DNA from: Bacteroides sp.
Lineage (GTDB): Bacteria; Bacteroidota; Bacteroidia; Bacteroidales; Bacteroidaceae
DNA length: 11,948 bases
Assembly (NCBI GenBank): GCA_030151845.1
Contig: JASLCM010000140.1
Coordinates: forward strand, 1-11,948
Direction: 5' to 3'
A program made the position numbers and the translations under genes. Below are positions 1 to 7,914 of the stretch, one piece after another; within the stretch, counting starts at the first letter, position 1, and each line of letters starts with the position of its first letter. Under the pieces are notes generated by a model, which searched no databases, was not told the DNA's origin, and saw only the letters and a program-made list of their open reading frames with translations.

Positions 1-40
<40 letters not shown>

Positions 41-57
41 ATCCTTATTTGCGATTG

Positions 58-87
58 CAAAGGTAAACTATTTTTTTAAATCTCAAA
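58..87 (-). promoter_or_regulatory. Bacteroidetes-type promoter of the tRNA-Arg gene
   Basis: On the minus strand, TTTG (positions 84-87, a -33 box) is followed after 18 nt by TACCTTTG (58-65), an exact match to the Bacteroidetes -7 consensus TAnnTTTG. The expected start is around position 52, about 12 nt before the tRNA 5' end, which is what a tRNA gene needs. The spacer is very A/T rich. No hairpin terminator is visible between the transporter stop at 109 and this promoter, so readthrough from the upstream operon is possible. Confidence 0.75.
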
Positions 88-108
88 ACTAAAAACTTAT
101 TTTTTTAC

Positions 109-1563
109 CTACATTCCTAAAGGAAGTCCCAGCTGCAACCAGAATACCAAAAAGAGAGTCCACAGCAAAAGAATATAGCAAGAAAACTTCCAAGTATAAG
201 AGAGGAGTCTGCTAAAAGAACTTCTTCCCTCATACTCTTGCAGATAGGTAAAAGCCAATGGCATGTAGAAAAGAAAAGGAGTTATCGCATTGGTTGCACT
301 ATCTCCTATTCGGTAAACAGCTTGCGCAACCTCAGGTCCCCAACCATTTAATTCAAAATAGGGAAGAATTAAAACGGCAATAAGATTCCATTTTGCCAAA
401 GAAGAGACCATTACAAGATTAAGAGAAGCCACCCCAACCACACCAATTACAAGAATAAAATAAGAGGGACCTTGAATAGAGGTTAATAGCTCTGCCCCCT
501 TAATAACCAAGTACTCATCCAAGTGCGTATAGGTTAAAGCACCAAAGAATTGGGAAGCAAAAAAAGCGATAACAATAAAGTTTGCTAAGACTCTCATAGA
601 GGAGGAAAGACCTTTTATAACATCGATATCAGAACGATACCTACCCGATGTAAAACCATAAACAACCCCCATTATACCCAAGCCTAATGAGAGTAAGAAG
701 AGTGCTCCCATCACAAAAGGTGCACGAATTAGGCCACCACTAACCCCACGCAAGAAGCCCCAAGGAGAAAAAGTGATTACTAGGATTAATACAGCATAGA
801 GAACTGCTGTAAAGAGCGAGAAGAGTAAGGAGCGTCTTTCTCTTCTAGAAAGAGCTCGATAGATGAGAGGTTCTACCAAAGCGTACTTTCGATGAACAAG
901 GGGTATTAACCATTTTTTTACAAGTAGAAAAATAACAACAATCAGTAAAAATGTAGAGGCAAACATGAAGAAATAGTTGCAAAACGGACCAACTAATTCG
1001 TGAGCTACACCGCTCTTTACAGCTGCTTCTTGTGTTACCCTCGCAATTAAAGGATCTAAGGTACTAATAAAAACATTCGCACTATATCCACCTGCCACAG
1101 AGACAAAAGAGGTTATGATCCCCACAACAGGGTGAAGCCCGATGTAACTAAACCAAACTGCCGAAAGTGGAATAAGAAGTATATACCCTGCATCACCGAT
1201 TACATTCGATAAGATGCCTAAAAAAATGAGGAAGAGAATAGATCTATTTTGAGAGCTTTTGTTTTTAAGGGTGAATCGAATTGAGGCATCTACCAAGCCA
1301 CTATCTTGTGCCACTCCTATACCAAGCATCGCTACAAGTACCATTCCCAAAGGAGCAAAACTGGTAAAGTTACTCACCACATTTCGAAGCGTCCACCGTA
1401 CCCCCTCCGGACTCAGCATGTTCTGCACCAACAGCATTTCACCGGTGTGAGGCTGCACCACTCTCACTCCATAGATGTAAAGCATCCAGGAAATTAGAAT
1501 GACTCCTACTGTTAAGAGGAAAAAAAGGGTTGCTGGATGTATCTCTTTGTATTTACTCCTCAT
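109..1563 (-). CDS. AbgT-family transporter
   Basis: A 484-residue polytopic inner-membrane protein of the AbgT family, whose members (E. coli AbgT, Neisseria MtrF, Alcanivorax YdaH) move p-aminobenzoyl-glutamate or export sulfonamides. Recognisable family blocks are GDAGY (123-127), GGYSAN (158-163), STLDPL (167-172), AKW (390-392), WGPE (408-411) and RIGDSATNAITP (418-429). By spacing from Trp392, the positions I recall as functionally important in MtrF/YdaH map to Asp170, Asn382, Trp392, Pro410, Arg418 and Asp421, all present. The position of MtrF Ser417 is Leu389 here. The ATG at 1561-1563 overlaps the end of the response-regulator gene by 11 bp, suggesting translational coupling. It is the last gene of the sensor operon. 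Substrate and direction are unknown: folate catabolite, other aminoacyl-glutamate or drug are all possible. Confidence 0.9.
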   Translation of the reverse strand: MRSKYKEIHPATLFFLLTVGVILISWMLYIYGVRVVQPHTGEMLLVQNMLSPEGVRWTLRNVVSNFTSFAPLGMVLVAMLGIGVAQDSGLVDASIRFTLKNKSSQNRSILFLIFLGILSNVIGDAGYILLIPLSAVWFSYIGLHPVVGIITSFVSVAGGYSANVFISTLDPLIARVTQEAAVKSGVAHELVGPFCNYFFMFASTFLLIVVIFLLVKKWLIPLVHRKYALVEPLIYRALSRRERRSLLFSLFTAVLYAVLILVITFSPWGFLRGVSGGLIRAPFVMGALFLLSLGLGIMGVVYGFTSGRYRSDIDVIKGLSSSMRVLANFIVIAFFASQFFGALTYTHLDEYLVIKGAELLTSIQGPSYFILVIGVVGVASLNLVMVSSLAKWNLIAVLILPYFELNGWGPEVAQAVYRIGDSATNAITPFLFYMPLAFTYLQEYEGRSSFSRLLSYTWKFSCYILLLWTLFLVFWLQLGLPLGM

Positions 1564-2287
1564 CGGGCTCTAGTTCATCTAAAGATAGAATACGTAACTC
1601 AAGAGCTCGAACAACCAAACGAGTAGCATTAACTCCCAGCTGCTCATGAGGTTCAAAGAGGCGGCCAATCAAATCACTCTGCCTTCTCTCTAATGATTTA
1701 ACACCAAAAGGCATTCCTCGTAAGGAAGCAATCATCTCTTTGGTGTATCCCAAGGCCAAATGACGCAGAAATCGTTCATCGTATTCATCAATATCGTAAT
1801 TAATAATAGCCTCTTGCCGCTTGTAATCGTTGTTCACAGCTCGTTTAAACCGTTCAACAATTCGCTCAAGTATAGGATAGTTAAAAACCAACTGTTTTCC
1901 ATCGATTACCGCTTGAACATCGGTTTTCGTAAGCAACTCACCGGTTTTAAGGATAATACCATCGGCTCCTGCATCTAGTACATCTACCCATAATTTCTCG
2001 TTTAGAATCTCTCCTGTGAAGATAAGCACACGCACATCAGGATGTAGTTGGTTAATTTCCCTACAAATCTCTACGCCTACGGTTGTTGAACCTCCAAGTC
2101 CTAAGTCGAGTAGAACCATATCTGGAATCTTCTCCTCCATTAAGCTCCAAAACTCTTTTTCGGTCATGGCAGTACCTATAACCTCTGCATTAGGAATCTC
2201 ATGCCTAAAGATCTCTTTCGTTCCTTTTAGCTCGAGCTTCATATCCTCTACAATAATGACTTTAAATTTTTTATTTTCCTCTGCCAT
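1553..2287 (-). CDS. Response regulator, receiver plus LuxR-like DNA-binding domain
   Basis: A 244-residue cytoplasmic two-component regulator. The receiver domain spans about residues 8-128: acidic pair Glu14-Asp15, phospho-acceptor Asp61 in a VLLD motif, Thr91 in FTG and the conserved Lys114 in ILK. A linker leads to a C-terminal helix-turn-helix at about 170-235, recognisable as NarL/LuxR type by GYTKEMIA and LGVNATRLV. It departs from the norm: the recognition-helix region reads MPFGVKSLERRQ, and four extra residues (EPHE, 212-215) precede QLGV. The tail is acidic (ELEPDEE). It starts 14 nt after the sensor stop behind an A-rich leader (AGATAAAAATAAAAAT) and overlaps the transporter gene. 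It is the obvious output partner of the sensor; target promoters are unknown. Confidence 0.9.
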   Translation of the reverse strand: MAEENKKFKVIIVEDMKLELKGTKEIFRHEIPNAEVIGTAMTEKEFWSLMEEKIPDMVLLDLGLGGSTTVGVEICREINQLHPDVRVLIFTGEILNEKLWVDVLDAGADGIILKTGELLTKTDVQAVIDGKQLVFNYPILERIVERFKRAVNNDYKRQEAIINYDIDEYDERFLRHLALGYTKEMIASLRGMPFGVKSLERRQSDLIGRLFEPHEQLGVNATRLVVRALELRILSLDELEPDEE

Positions 2288-2301
2288 ATTTTTATTTTTA
2301 T

Positions 2302-5300
2302 CTAATTTACTTTAGGTAAAGTGAAAACTAATTGATATCCACTACCTTCTCCTTGTTCAGCAAAGATCCTACAGCCTCGAATACCTGTATGTGCATCATG
2401 CATTCTTATAATCTGCTTACAGATTAAGAATTCGGTACCTTTCAACTCATCTTGTTCCCTTTGCTTCATTCCCTCTAACTTAGGGTCAAAAAGTTTATCC
2501 AACTCTCCTTGTGTATATTCACGCCTGCTATCAAAAAGGGTAAAACGAACAAAACGTTCCTCTTCTTGGGCCGACAAGAGTAATATCCCCTCTTTCAAAG
2601 AGTGGGAAGCCTCTTCTAATAGCACCTCTATTAAAAAATTCAATAAAATACCATCTCCCAAAACCACAAGACGCTCTTCTCCTTTTAATGCTAGCGTATA
2701 AGAGAGGTTTCCCCTTTTATGCATTCGATTAAATGCAACCTGAGCCGTTTGAAAAAGAGACTTTACCTCTACTCTTTCTCGCTTAAAGAGCGCCTCTTCT
2801 GCCTGCTTTGTTGCACAGCGAGTGAGCAACATAAATACACCCCGGTAGTAACTAAGCAGCTCTTTAATCGACATGAGGTTTTTCTCTTCATCGGCTTGGG
2901 AAAGATTTAACAGATCTAAACGATCTATTAACTGCTTTATTTTATTAGGGTAGTAAATTGTTTCATGTTTAATAGCCGACAAACAATTGTCCAACACCAT
3001 ATTTTGGATGTGTAAGAGATTTCCTTCCCACAATGCCCGGCGCGAATAATCTGCCGCCAACTCGATCGCTTCATATTTTGAGCCAACTTTAAGTACTTTG
3101 TTATACAATACTATCGAGATATAGTTTGCCACTATCTTAAGAAAAAGCAAATCGGCCTCTACCGAGTAACCTTCTCGTTGAACAATTCCTAATACACCTA
3201 TCTTTTCCTTCTCTGTAGCCACCTCTACCGTTAAAGGAAGTAAAGTTTGCCTACCTGTTGTTTTACTTCTTTGGGAGCGAAAAACCTCGTCGACATTTTC
3301 TCTAAATTCACCCTCTATCCCCTCTTCTGTCGAATAGTAAGAGAATCCCTCCTCTCTCTGTTTTAGAGCAATAAAAATAGAGTCTACTGCTAAAAGTTCA
3401 TTCAACGCATTGAAGATTCCATCAATAATACGCTGAGGAACCCGATTTAACTCCAGCTCCACTTCATCGTTCTCCTCAAACTCGAAAGAGCCAGATACAG
3501 AGGCCTTTGAAACCTCCCGATTAATGTCTAACACCTGCTCTAGATTCCAGCGGTAAGTTAATCGTTTTCGTAAAATTAAAAAATAGTAACCACCTAAGAT
3601 AACAAGTAATATGAATACACCTATTGTTATAAGAATGAGCTTACTTGTAGCAGACTTCTCTAGCTTCCTGCAAAAAGCGTCGAGTGTTGTATCTTCTCCA
3701 AGTAATTTATACAGTGAGGTATATGCGTAGTTATTATACTCATAGGCTTCCATGTTTTTCAAAGCAAGAAAGGCCACTGCAGCTTCATTCCGTATGTCTA
3801 AAATGATATGATAATCGGTTGCAAAAAGATCTCTCCACCAGGTTAATTCTGCGGGCAAAGAAAGATCAAATAAGAGTAATAACCGAGGGGTTGAACTGTA
3901 GATGTTATCTAAGTAGTGTCTATTGAGATACAACAACGCTGAATCGGCATATTGAATGGATTTCTCATAGCTGTGTTCAAGGTTAGAGAAATAGACGGAA
4001 TCGGCATACATGGAAGCCTTATCTAATAATTGGAATCCATTGCTCGTATTCACCGTGCTCTCTGGGCGTTGTTTGGGTTCATCGACCACCCGTTCTCTTA
4101 AGGTACAACTACTAAAGGGTAAGATGAGTAAGAATACAAAATAGATCCGCTTTTTTATCCCTTTAGGCAAACGAAAGAAGAAACGACTGCCAACTCCTAG
4201 TTTACTCTCTACACTAAAAACACAATCTTTGAATATAGGATTTGTCTTTTTATACTTTTCTATTATTCCTTTGCAGTTCATTAATCCAAAGCCATCTCCC
4301 TTTGCCTCTTCTAAAAGATCGGAATGCTGCTCCGAACCAATTAGTTTGGAGTCGTATACCTTTTCATCTCGTATCCTACGAACATCCGCATCGGAAAGAC
4401 CTATTCCTGTATCGCAAACCGAAATCTCTACGTAGTCTGCATGCTCTTTAGCAACTAACTCAACCTTCCCTCCAGCTTCTGTATATTTTTTAGCATTTTC
4501 TACCAGTGTATTGATCATGAAAAGTGTCAGTGCTTTATCTGCTTTTATCACTGCTTCTGTCTCCTTAACCTCAAAGGTTAGAGCGTGCATCTCAAAGGTT
4601 TTTTTTGACTTGCCCACCAATTCAAAGAGTTCACGTAATTCAAAGTTTTCTATGTTTAAGCCAATAGCCCCCTGTTTCATCTGAATCCACAGTGCCAGTA
4701 TTGCATGATGTTCTGTTATTTTTACAATTAGTTCTTCTATGTATTTCCATTTTAATAAACGAATTTCAGGCTTCTCAAAACCTGGAGAAAGAAGTTTATT
4801 CACCTCATTTAAAGCACGGTCAATGTAGGGCTGAGTTCCTTGAACGATAGCTAAGCAAGCTCGCTTTACTAGATTCTCGCGCTTGTTTTCAACAATGTGC
4901 TTTTCATGCAAATAGCGCTGTTTGTCTAGAATTATTCGCTCTTCTCCAAGGAGATCTAAGGTCTGAGCATGGTCTAAGCTCCATGATATATAAGGAAGCA
5001 ATATTGCAAACTGTGTCTCCTCTTCACGTGTAAAGACTCGTTCCATCTCTACCACAAGCCAACCCAAATCGGTAGTTCCTGTTGGCGACTGAAGTGCATA
5101 ACTCAACTCTTTACTTTGTAGTTGATACTTTCCTTTCTCTCTTACTTTTAACCGTTTAATGGGGAATATCTTTTTGATAAGCTCAAAAAGATCATTCTCT
5201 AAAAATTGAATGAGATCAGACTCCCTATCGTATTTCGGAATAGATTCTGCTAAATGCTGACAAATACCGAGTAGTTCTCGCAAACGAAGTACTTGTTCTG

Positions 5301-6714
5301 TACTTTTTTTCTTAGAGTATCTGTTAATCCAAACAAACAGAAGCACAGCTAGCAGAATCGCAACAAGTGTCCCTCCTAAAAGATAGTTTAAGAGGCTTTC
5401 TTCCTTTTGTAGAGCAGCGTACCTACTCTCCAACTCTTTATCCTGACGAACAAACTCCAAAAGATCCAGGTAAATGTTTCGGTTATAATCTGACGCCTCT
5501 TTCATTCCCATACCTGAGTAAGAGACACTTAACTGTTCACGAATTTGTGCGATCCACTCAGGAATACTTAAAACGCCCTCTCTAATCCAGTCTAACTCAT
5601 TGGTACTCTTCAGTTCAGGATCATAAGCAACCAAGTTATCTGGTTCTTCATGATGCCCACTATAATACCTATTGTGATGGTAATTTACCCAACTAAGTGC
5701 TTTAGAGAGGTTCTTAAGTGCCTCTTCATACTCTCCTTGATAGTTTAAAATCTTGGCAAGTGTAACATAGGTTCCTGCAATTTGATACGGACTATTGTAT
5801 TTTTTAAATATTCGTAAGGATCGTTTGGCCAATCGAACAGGTAAGTTTGAATTGACTGGGTAGGCAAACTCCTCTAAAAGATGGCCTCTTCGAGCTACTA
5901 TAAGCTCTAGCACTGTAGGTGATAAAAGCAAGTTAGCTATTCCTTGAAGTGCCGATGCTTCTAAGTAGTTAAAACCTCCCTCTTTTGCCTGTTTCCAGGC
6001 AAAAAACAACTCATCAAAAGCCAACATTTTTTTCTCTTTTAAATTGTCGGTTGGGTAGAGTTCTGCACTTCCTTTTAAATAGTGATAAAAAATGGTCTGA
6101 CTCTCGTCCAACTGATCTTGGGGAGTTGTTACCCAAAACAGGCGTAAAGAGTGTGCTTGTTCGAAGTTTCCCAGTTCAAAAAGTGCCTCAGCATATTGTT
6201 GCAAGTAGTAATAATAGGTAGCCGAAGTGAAGTAGAACTCACTAAAAGCATCATAAAGCCTATTTCTTTCATGCTTTTCTATGAATAAATTACTATCCTC
6301 AACCAAACGCTTCATTCGTTGTAAAGCACTGTTTCGAGCATCAAAGAAATCTTTATTATGTGCAACCCGTTGATAAATTTTCATCAACCCAACATCGGCT
6401 ATAAGAAGCTCTACCTCATTTTTAGAGAGAGAAGAGACCTCTTTATAATAGTGCATGGCCATATCGAAATCCAAACGCATATAGGCATAAAAACCCAATA
6501 AATTGGCCGCCTCGGCCTTCCCTTGCTTATGAAACTTAGCACGATCATAGGCACGCTTAGCATATGCATAAGTTGAGTCTAAATCAATGTAACGATACGA
6601 GTATGCCTGGGTTGTTAAAGAGTCTACAGCTTGCATCTCCCTTGTTGGTGAAATACCCGCACAAGAGGTTAAAAGCAATAAGCAAATCCATGCTAGAGGT
6701 GAGAAGTAACGCAT
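2302..6714 (-). CDS. Tandem two-unit membrane sensor kinase
   Basis: A 1470-residue protein built as two receptor-kinase units in series. Unit 1: lipoprotein-type signal peptide with LLTSC (Cys18), periplasmic TPR-like helical domain (about 19-441), membrane segment (442-463), GAF-like region (about 495-585), dimerisation-like helices (about 600-670) and an HATPase domain with intact N box (Asn740 in LVENAKKY), G1 box DTGIGL (768-773) and G2 box DGFGL (807-811). Unit 2: a second signal-like hydrophobic stretch ending PFSSC (857-870), a shorter helical periplasmic domain (871-1024), membrane segment (1025-1047), GAF-like domain (about 1090-1205), an H-box-like KHETIYYP (His1250) and a degenerate HATPase fold (about 1313-1467). 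Unit 1 has Gln625 where unit 2 has His1250. The layout resembles Bacteroidales sensors I remember as carrying DUF5112/DUF5113; that assignment is from memory. The start is the ATG giving a complete signal peptide. First gene of the operon. Confidence 0.87.
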   Translation of the reverse strand: MRYFSPLAWICLLLLTSCAGISPTREMQAVDSLTTQAYSYRYIDLDSTYAYAKRAYDRAKFHKQGKAEAANLLGFYAYMRLDFDMAMHYYKEVSSLSKNEVELLIADVGLMKIYQRVAHNKDFFDARNSALQRMKRLVEDSNLFIEKHERNRLYDAFSEFYFTSATYYYYLQQYAEALFELGNFEQAHSLRLFWVTTPQDQLDESQTIFYHYLKGSAELYPTDNLKEKKMLAFDELFFAWKQAKEGGFNYLEASALQGIANLLLSPTVLELIVARRGHLLEEFAYPVNSNLPVRLAKRSLRIFKKYNSPYQIAGTYVTLAKILNYQGEYEEALKNLSKALSWVNYHHNRYYSGHHEEPDNLVAYDPELKSTNELDWIREGVLSIPEWIAQIREQLSVSYSGMGMKEASDYNRNIYLDLLEFVRQDKELESRYAALQKEESLLNYLLGGTLVAILLAVLLFVWINRYSKKKSTEQVLRLRELLGICQHLAESIPKYDRESDLIQFLENDLFELIKKIFPIKRLKVREKGKYQLQSKELSYALQSPTGTTDLGWLVVEMERVFTREEETQFAILLPYISWSLDHAQTLDLLGEERIILDKQRYLHEKHIVENKRENLVKRACLAIVQGTQPYIDRALNEVNKLLSPGFEKPEIRLLKWKYIEELIVKITEHHAILALWIQMKQGAIGLNIENFELRELFELVGKSKKTFEMHALTFEVKETEAVIKADKALTLFMINTLVENAKKYTEAGGKVELVAKEHADYVEISVCDTGIGLSDADVRRIRDEKVYDSKLIGSEQHSDLLEEAKGDGFGLMNCKGIIEKYKKTNPIFKDCVFSVESKLGVGSRFFFRLPKGIKKRIYFVFLLILPFSSCTLRERVVDEPKQRPESTVNTSNGFQLLDKASMYADSVYFSNLEHSYEKSIQYADSALLYLNRHYLDNIYSSTPRLLLLFDLSLPAELTWWRDLFATDYHIILDIRNEAAVAFLALKNMEAYEYNNYAYTSLYKLLGEDTTLDAFCRKLEKSATSKLILITIGVFILLVILGGYYFLILRKRLTYRWNLEQVLDINREVSKASVSGSFEFEENDEVELELNRVPQRIIDGIFNALNELLAVDSIFIALKQREEGFSYYSTEEGIEGEFRENVDEVFRSQRSKTTGRQTLLPLTVEVATEKEKIGVLGIVQREGYSVEADLLFLKIVANYISIVLYNKVLKVGSKYEAIELAADYSRRALWEGNLLHIQNMVLDNCLSAIKHETIYYPNKIKQLIDRLDLLNLSQADEEKNLMSIKELLSYYRGVFMLLTRCATKQAEEALFKRERVEVKSLFQTAQVAFNRMHKRGNLSYTLALKGEERLVVLGDGILLNFLIEVLLEEASHSLKEGILLLSAQEEERFVRFTLFDSRREYTQGELDKLFDPKLEGMKQREQDELKGTEFLICKQIIRMHDAHTGIRGCRIFAEQGEGSGYQLVFTLPKVN

Positions 6715-6732
6715 ACAAAGACTCTTTTAAAA

Positions 6733-6740
6733 CAAATCTA
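6733..6740 (-). promoter_or_regulatory. Candidate -7 box of the sensor operon
   Basis: The minus strand reads TAGATTTG, matching the Bacteroidetes -7 consensus TAnnTTTG. It would place transcription start about 10 nt before the sensor ATG, a short leader. No TTTG lies at the normal 18-20 nt spacing upstream: the nearest copies on this strand are 12 and 29 nt away, inside the palindromes at 6751-6775. The lack of a good -33 box would fit a promoter needing an activator, but a chance match is also possible in such A/T-rich DNA. Confidence 0.35.
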
Positions 6741-6750
6741 CAATATATAA

Positions 6751-6775
6751 TGCAAAGTATTCTACTTTGCAAAGT
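6751..6775. repeat. Overlapping palindromes, candidate operator of the sensor operon
   Basis: TGCAAAGTA, three bases TTC, then TACTTTGCA form a perfect inverted repeat with 9-bp arms (6751-6771). Its right arm is reused in a second perfect palindrome, ACTTTGCAAAGT (6764-6775). The result is three copies of the half-site CAAAGT in alternating orientation within 25 bp. The array sits 37-61 bp before the sensor start codon, just upstream of the candidate -7 box, where an activator would bind. The partner could be the operon's own response regulator, which is inference. On the plus strand it also lies upstream of the prs promoter, but 130 bp away. Confidence 0.5.
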
Positions 6776-6797
6776 GTAATCTTACTGGAAGTCCATG

Positions 6798-6813
6798 TGA
6801 AAATATATTTTCA
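6798..6813. repeat. 16-bp A/T-rich palindrome in divergent intergenic region
   Basis: TGAAAATATATTTTCA is a perfect palindrome lying roughly midway between the divergent sensor and prs genes. It could be a dimeric regulator site. A palindrome of mostly A and T can arise by chance in DNA of this composition, so the functional reading is weak. The rest of 6715-6970 (apart from the promoters and the neighbouring palindrome array) shows no ORF or RNA that I recognise. Confidence 0.3.
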
Positions 6814-6902
6814 TTGATTTTAAGCGAAATAATGAAAGTTTTAAAGTAAAAGCAATTAGCTACTGCAGAATTATTAGTTGATTTATTTTTTAAGCGTTAT
6901 CC

Positions 6903-6934
6903 TTTTTAAAATGGTAATAGAATTCATACCTTTG
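6903..6934 (+). promoter_or_regulatory. Bacteroidetes-type promoter of prs
   Basis: TACCTTTG (6927-6934) is an exact TAnnTTTG -7 box, identical to that of the tRNA-Arg gene at the other end of the window. A T-run at 6903-6907 sits 19 nt upstream in the -33 position, a partial match to TTTG. Transcription would start near 6940, giving a leader of about 30 nt before the prs ATG at 6971. The leader is A-rich without a strong Shine-Dalgarno sequence (an AGGA occurs at 6953-6956, rather far from the ATG), as is usual in this phylum. Confidence 0.7.
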
Positions 6935-6970
6935 CAGTTAAATTAAAACAATAGGAATAACTACTTTAAA

Positions 6971-7909
6971 ATGAGCGAATCAACTCCCTACATGGTATTC
7001 TCGGGTACAAAATCGAGATATTTAGCTGAAAAAATTTGTAACAGTCTAGGATGTAAATTGGGTAATATGAATATTACTCATTTCGCCGATGGTGAATTTG
7101 CTGTTTCTTACGAGGAATCTATTCGTGGCGCAAATGTATTTTTAGTACAATCGACCTTCCCTAATTCGGACAATTTAATGGAACTCTTATTAATGGTAGA
7201 TGCAGCAAAGCGTGCTTCTGCTAAGAGTATCATTGCAGTAGTTCCTTACTTTGGATGGGCCCGCCAAGATAGAAAAGACAAACCACGTGTTTCAATTGGT
7301 GCCAAATTGGTAGCCGATCTTCTTGCAGTTGCGGGAATTGACCGTCTCATTACAATGGACCTTCACGCGGATCAAATTCAAGGTTTCTTCGACATTCCAG
7401 TAGACCATCTCTATGCTTCAGCTGTTTTCCTTCCTTACATACAGTCTCTTAACTTGAAAGACTTGGTTATAGCAACTCCAGATGTGGGTGGTTCTAAGCG
7501 TGCAAGTACTTTCTCTAAATACCTAGGTGTACCTTTGGTATTGTGTAACAAAACAAGAGAAAAAGCTAACGTGGTTGCATCCATGCAAATTATTGGTGAT
7601 GTAGTAGGTAAAAATGTTGTACTAGTAGACGACATTGTTGATACTGCTGGTTCTATTACCAAGGCTGCAAACATTATGCTTGAAGCTGGTGCTAAATCTG
7701 TAAGAGCTATAGCAAGCCACTGTGTAATGTCTGACCCTGCTACTGAACGTATAGAGAAATCAGGTTTAGTAGAAATGGTATTTACGAACAGTATCCCATA
7801 CTGTAAGGATAGTAAAAAGGTAAAACAACTTAGTATTGCAGATATGTTTGCTGAAACTATTAGACGAGTTCTCAATAACGAGTCGATTAGTACACAGTAC
7901 ATCATCTAA
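6971..7909 (+). CDS. prs: Ribose-phosphate pyrophosphokinase (PRPP synthetase)
   Basis: A cytosolic class I PRPP synthetase of normal length (312 residues) that makes 5-phosphoribosyl-1-diphosphate from ribose 5-phosphate and ATP for purine, pyrimidine, histidine and NAD synthesis. Seen in order: ATP-site segment FADGE (38-42), flexible-loop region PYFGWARQDRKDKPR (92-106), the MDLHADQIQGFF block with catalytic His132, PDVGG (170-174), the active-site KTREKANVV stretch (Lys194, Arg196) and the PRPP-binding signature VLVDDIVDTAGS (217-228) with Asp220-Asp221. No key residue is missing. It is monocistronic, has its own promoter and is followed by a strong hairpin. Its neighbours on both sides are unrelated and on the opposite strand. 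Confidence 0.98.
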   Translation: MSESTPYMVFSGTKSRYLAEKICNSLGCKLGNMNITHFADGEFAVSYEESIRGANVFLVQSTFPNSDNLMELLLMVDAAKRASAKSIIAVVPYFGWARQDRKDKPRVSIGAKLVADLLAVAGIDRLITMDLHADQIQGFFDIPVDHLYASAVFLPYIQSLNLKDLVIATPDVGGSKRASTFSKYLGVPLVLCNKTREKANVVASMQIIGDVVGKNVVLVDDIVDTAGSITKAANIMLEAGAKSVRAIASHCVMSDPATERIEKSGLVEMVFTNSIPYCKDSKKVKQLSIADMFAETIRRVLNNESISTQYII

Positions 7910-7914
7910 AAAAC

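Noticed and set aside
2302..6714. Possibility that the long sensor frame is a mis-joined pair of genes
   Set aside because: The frame is continuous with no stop or frameshift at the seam and no ATG near the second signal-like stretch, so it is annotated as one gene. The alternative is kept as a finding.
6584..6772. Minus-strand 62-codon frame overlapping the sensor start
   Set aside because: It overlaps the sensor signal-peptide region in another frame. The sensor start gives a proper lipoprotein signal, and this frame contains the palindrome array rather than a leader.
7435..7905. Minus-strand open frame of 156 codons opposite prs
   Set aside because: It is antisense to a fully conserved prs gene, resembles no family, and its frame is open only because of prs codon composition.
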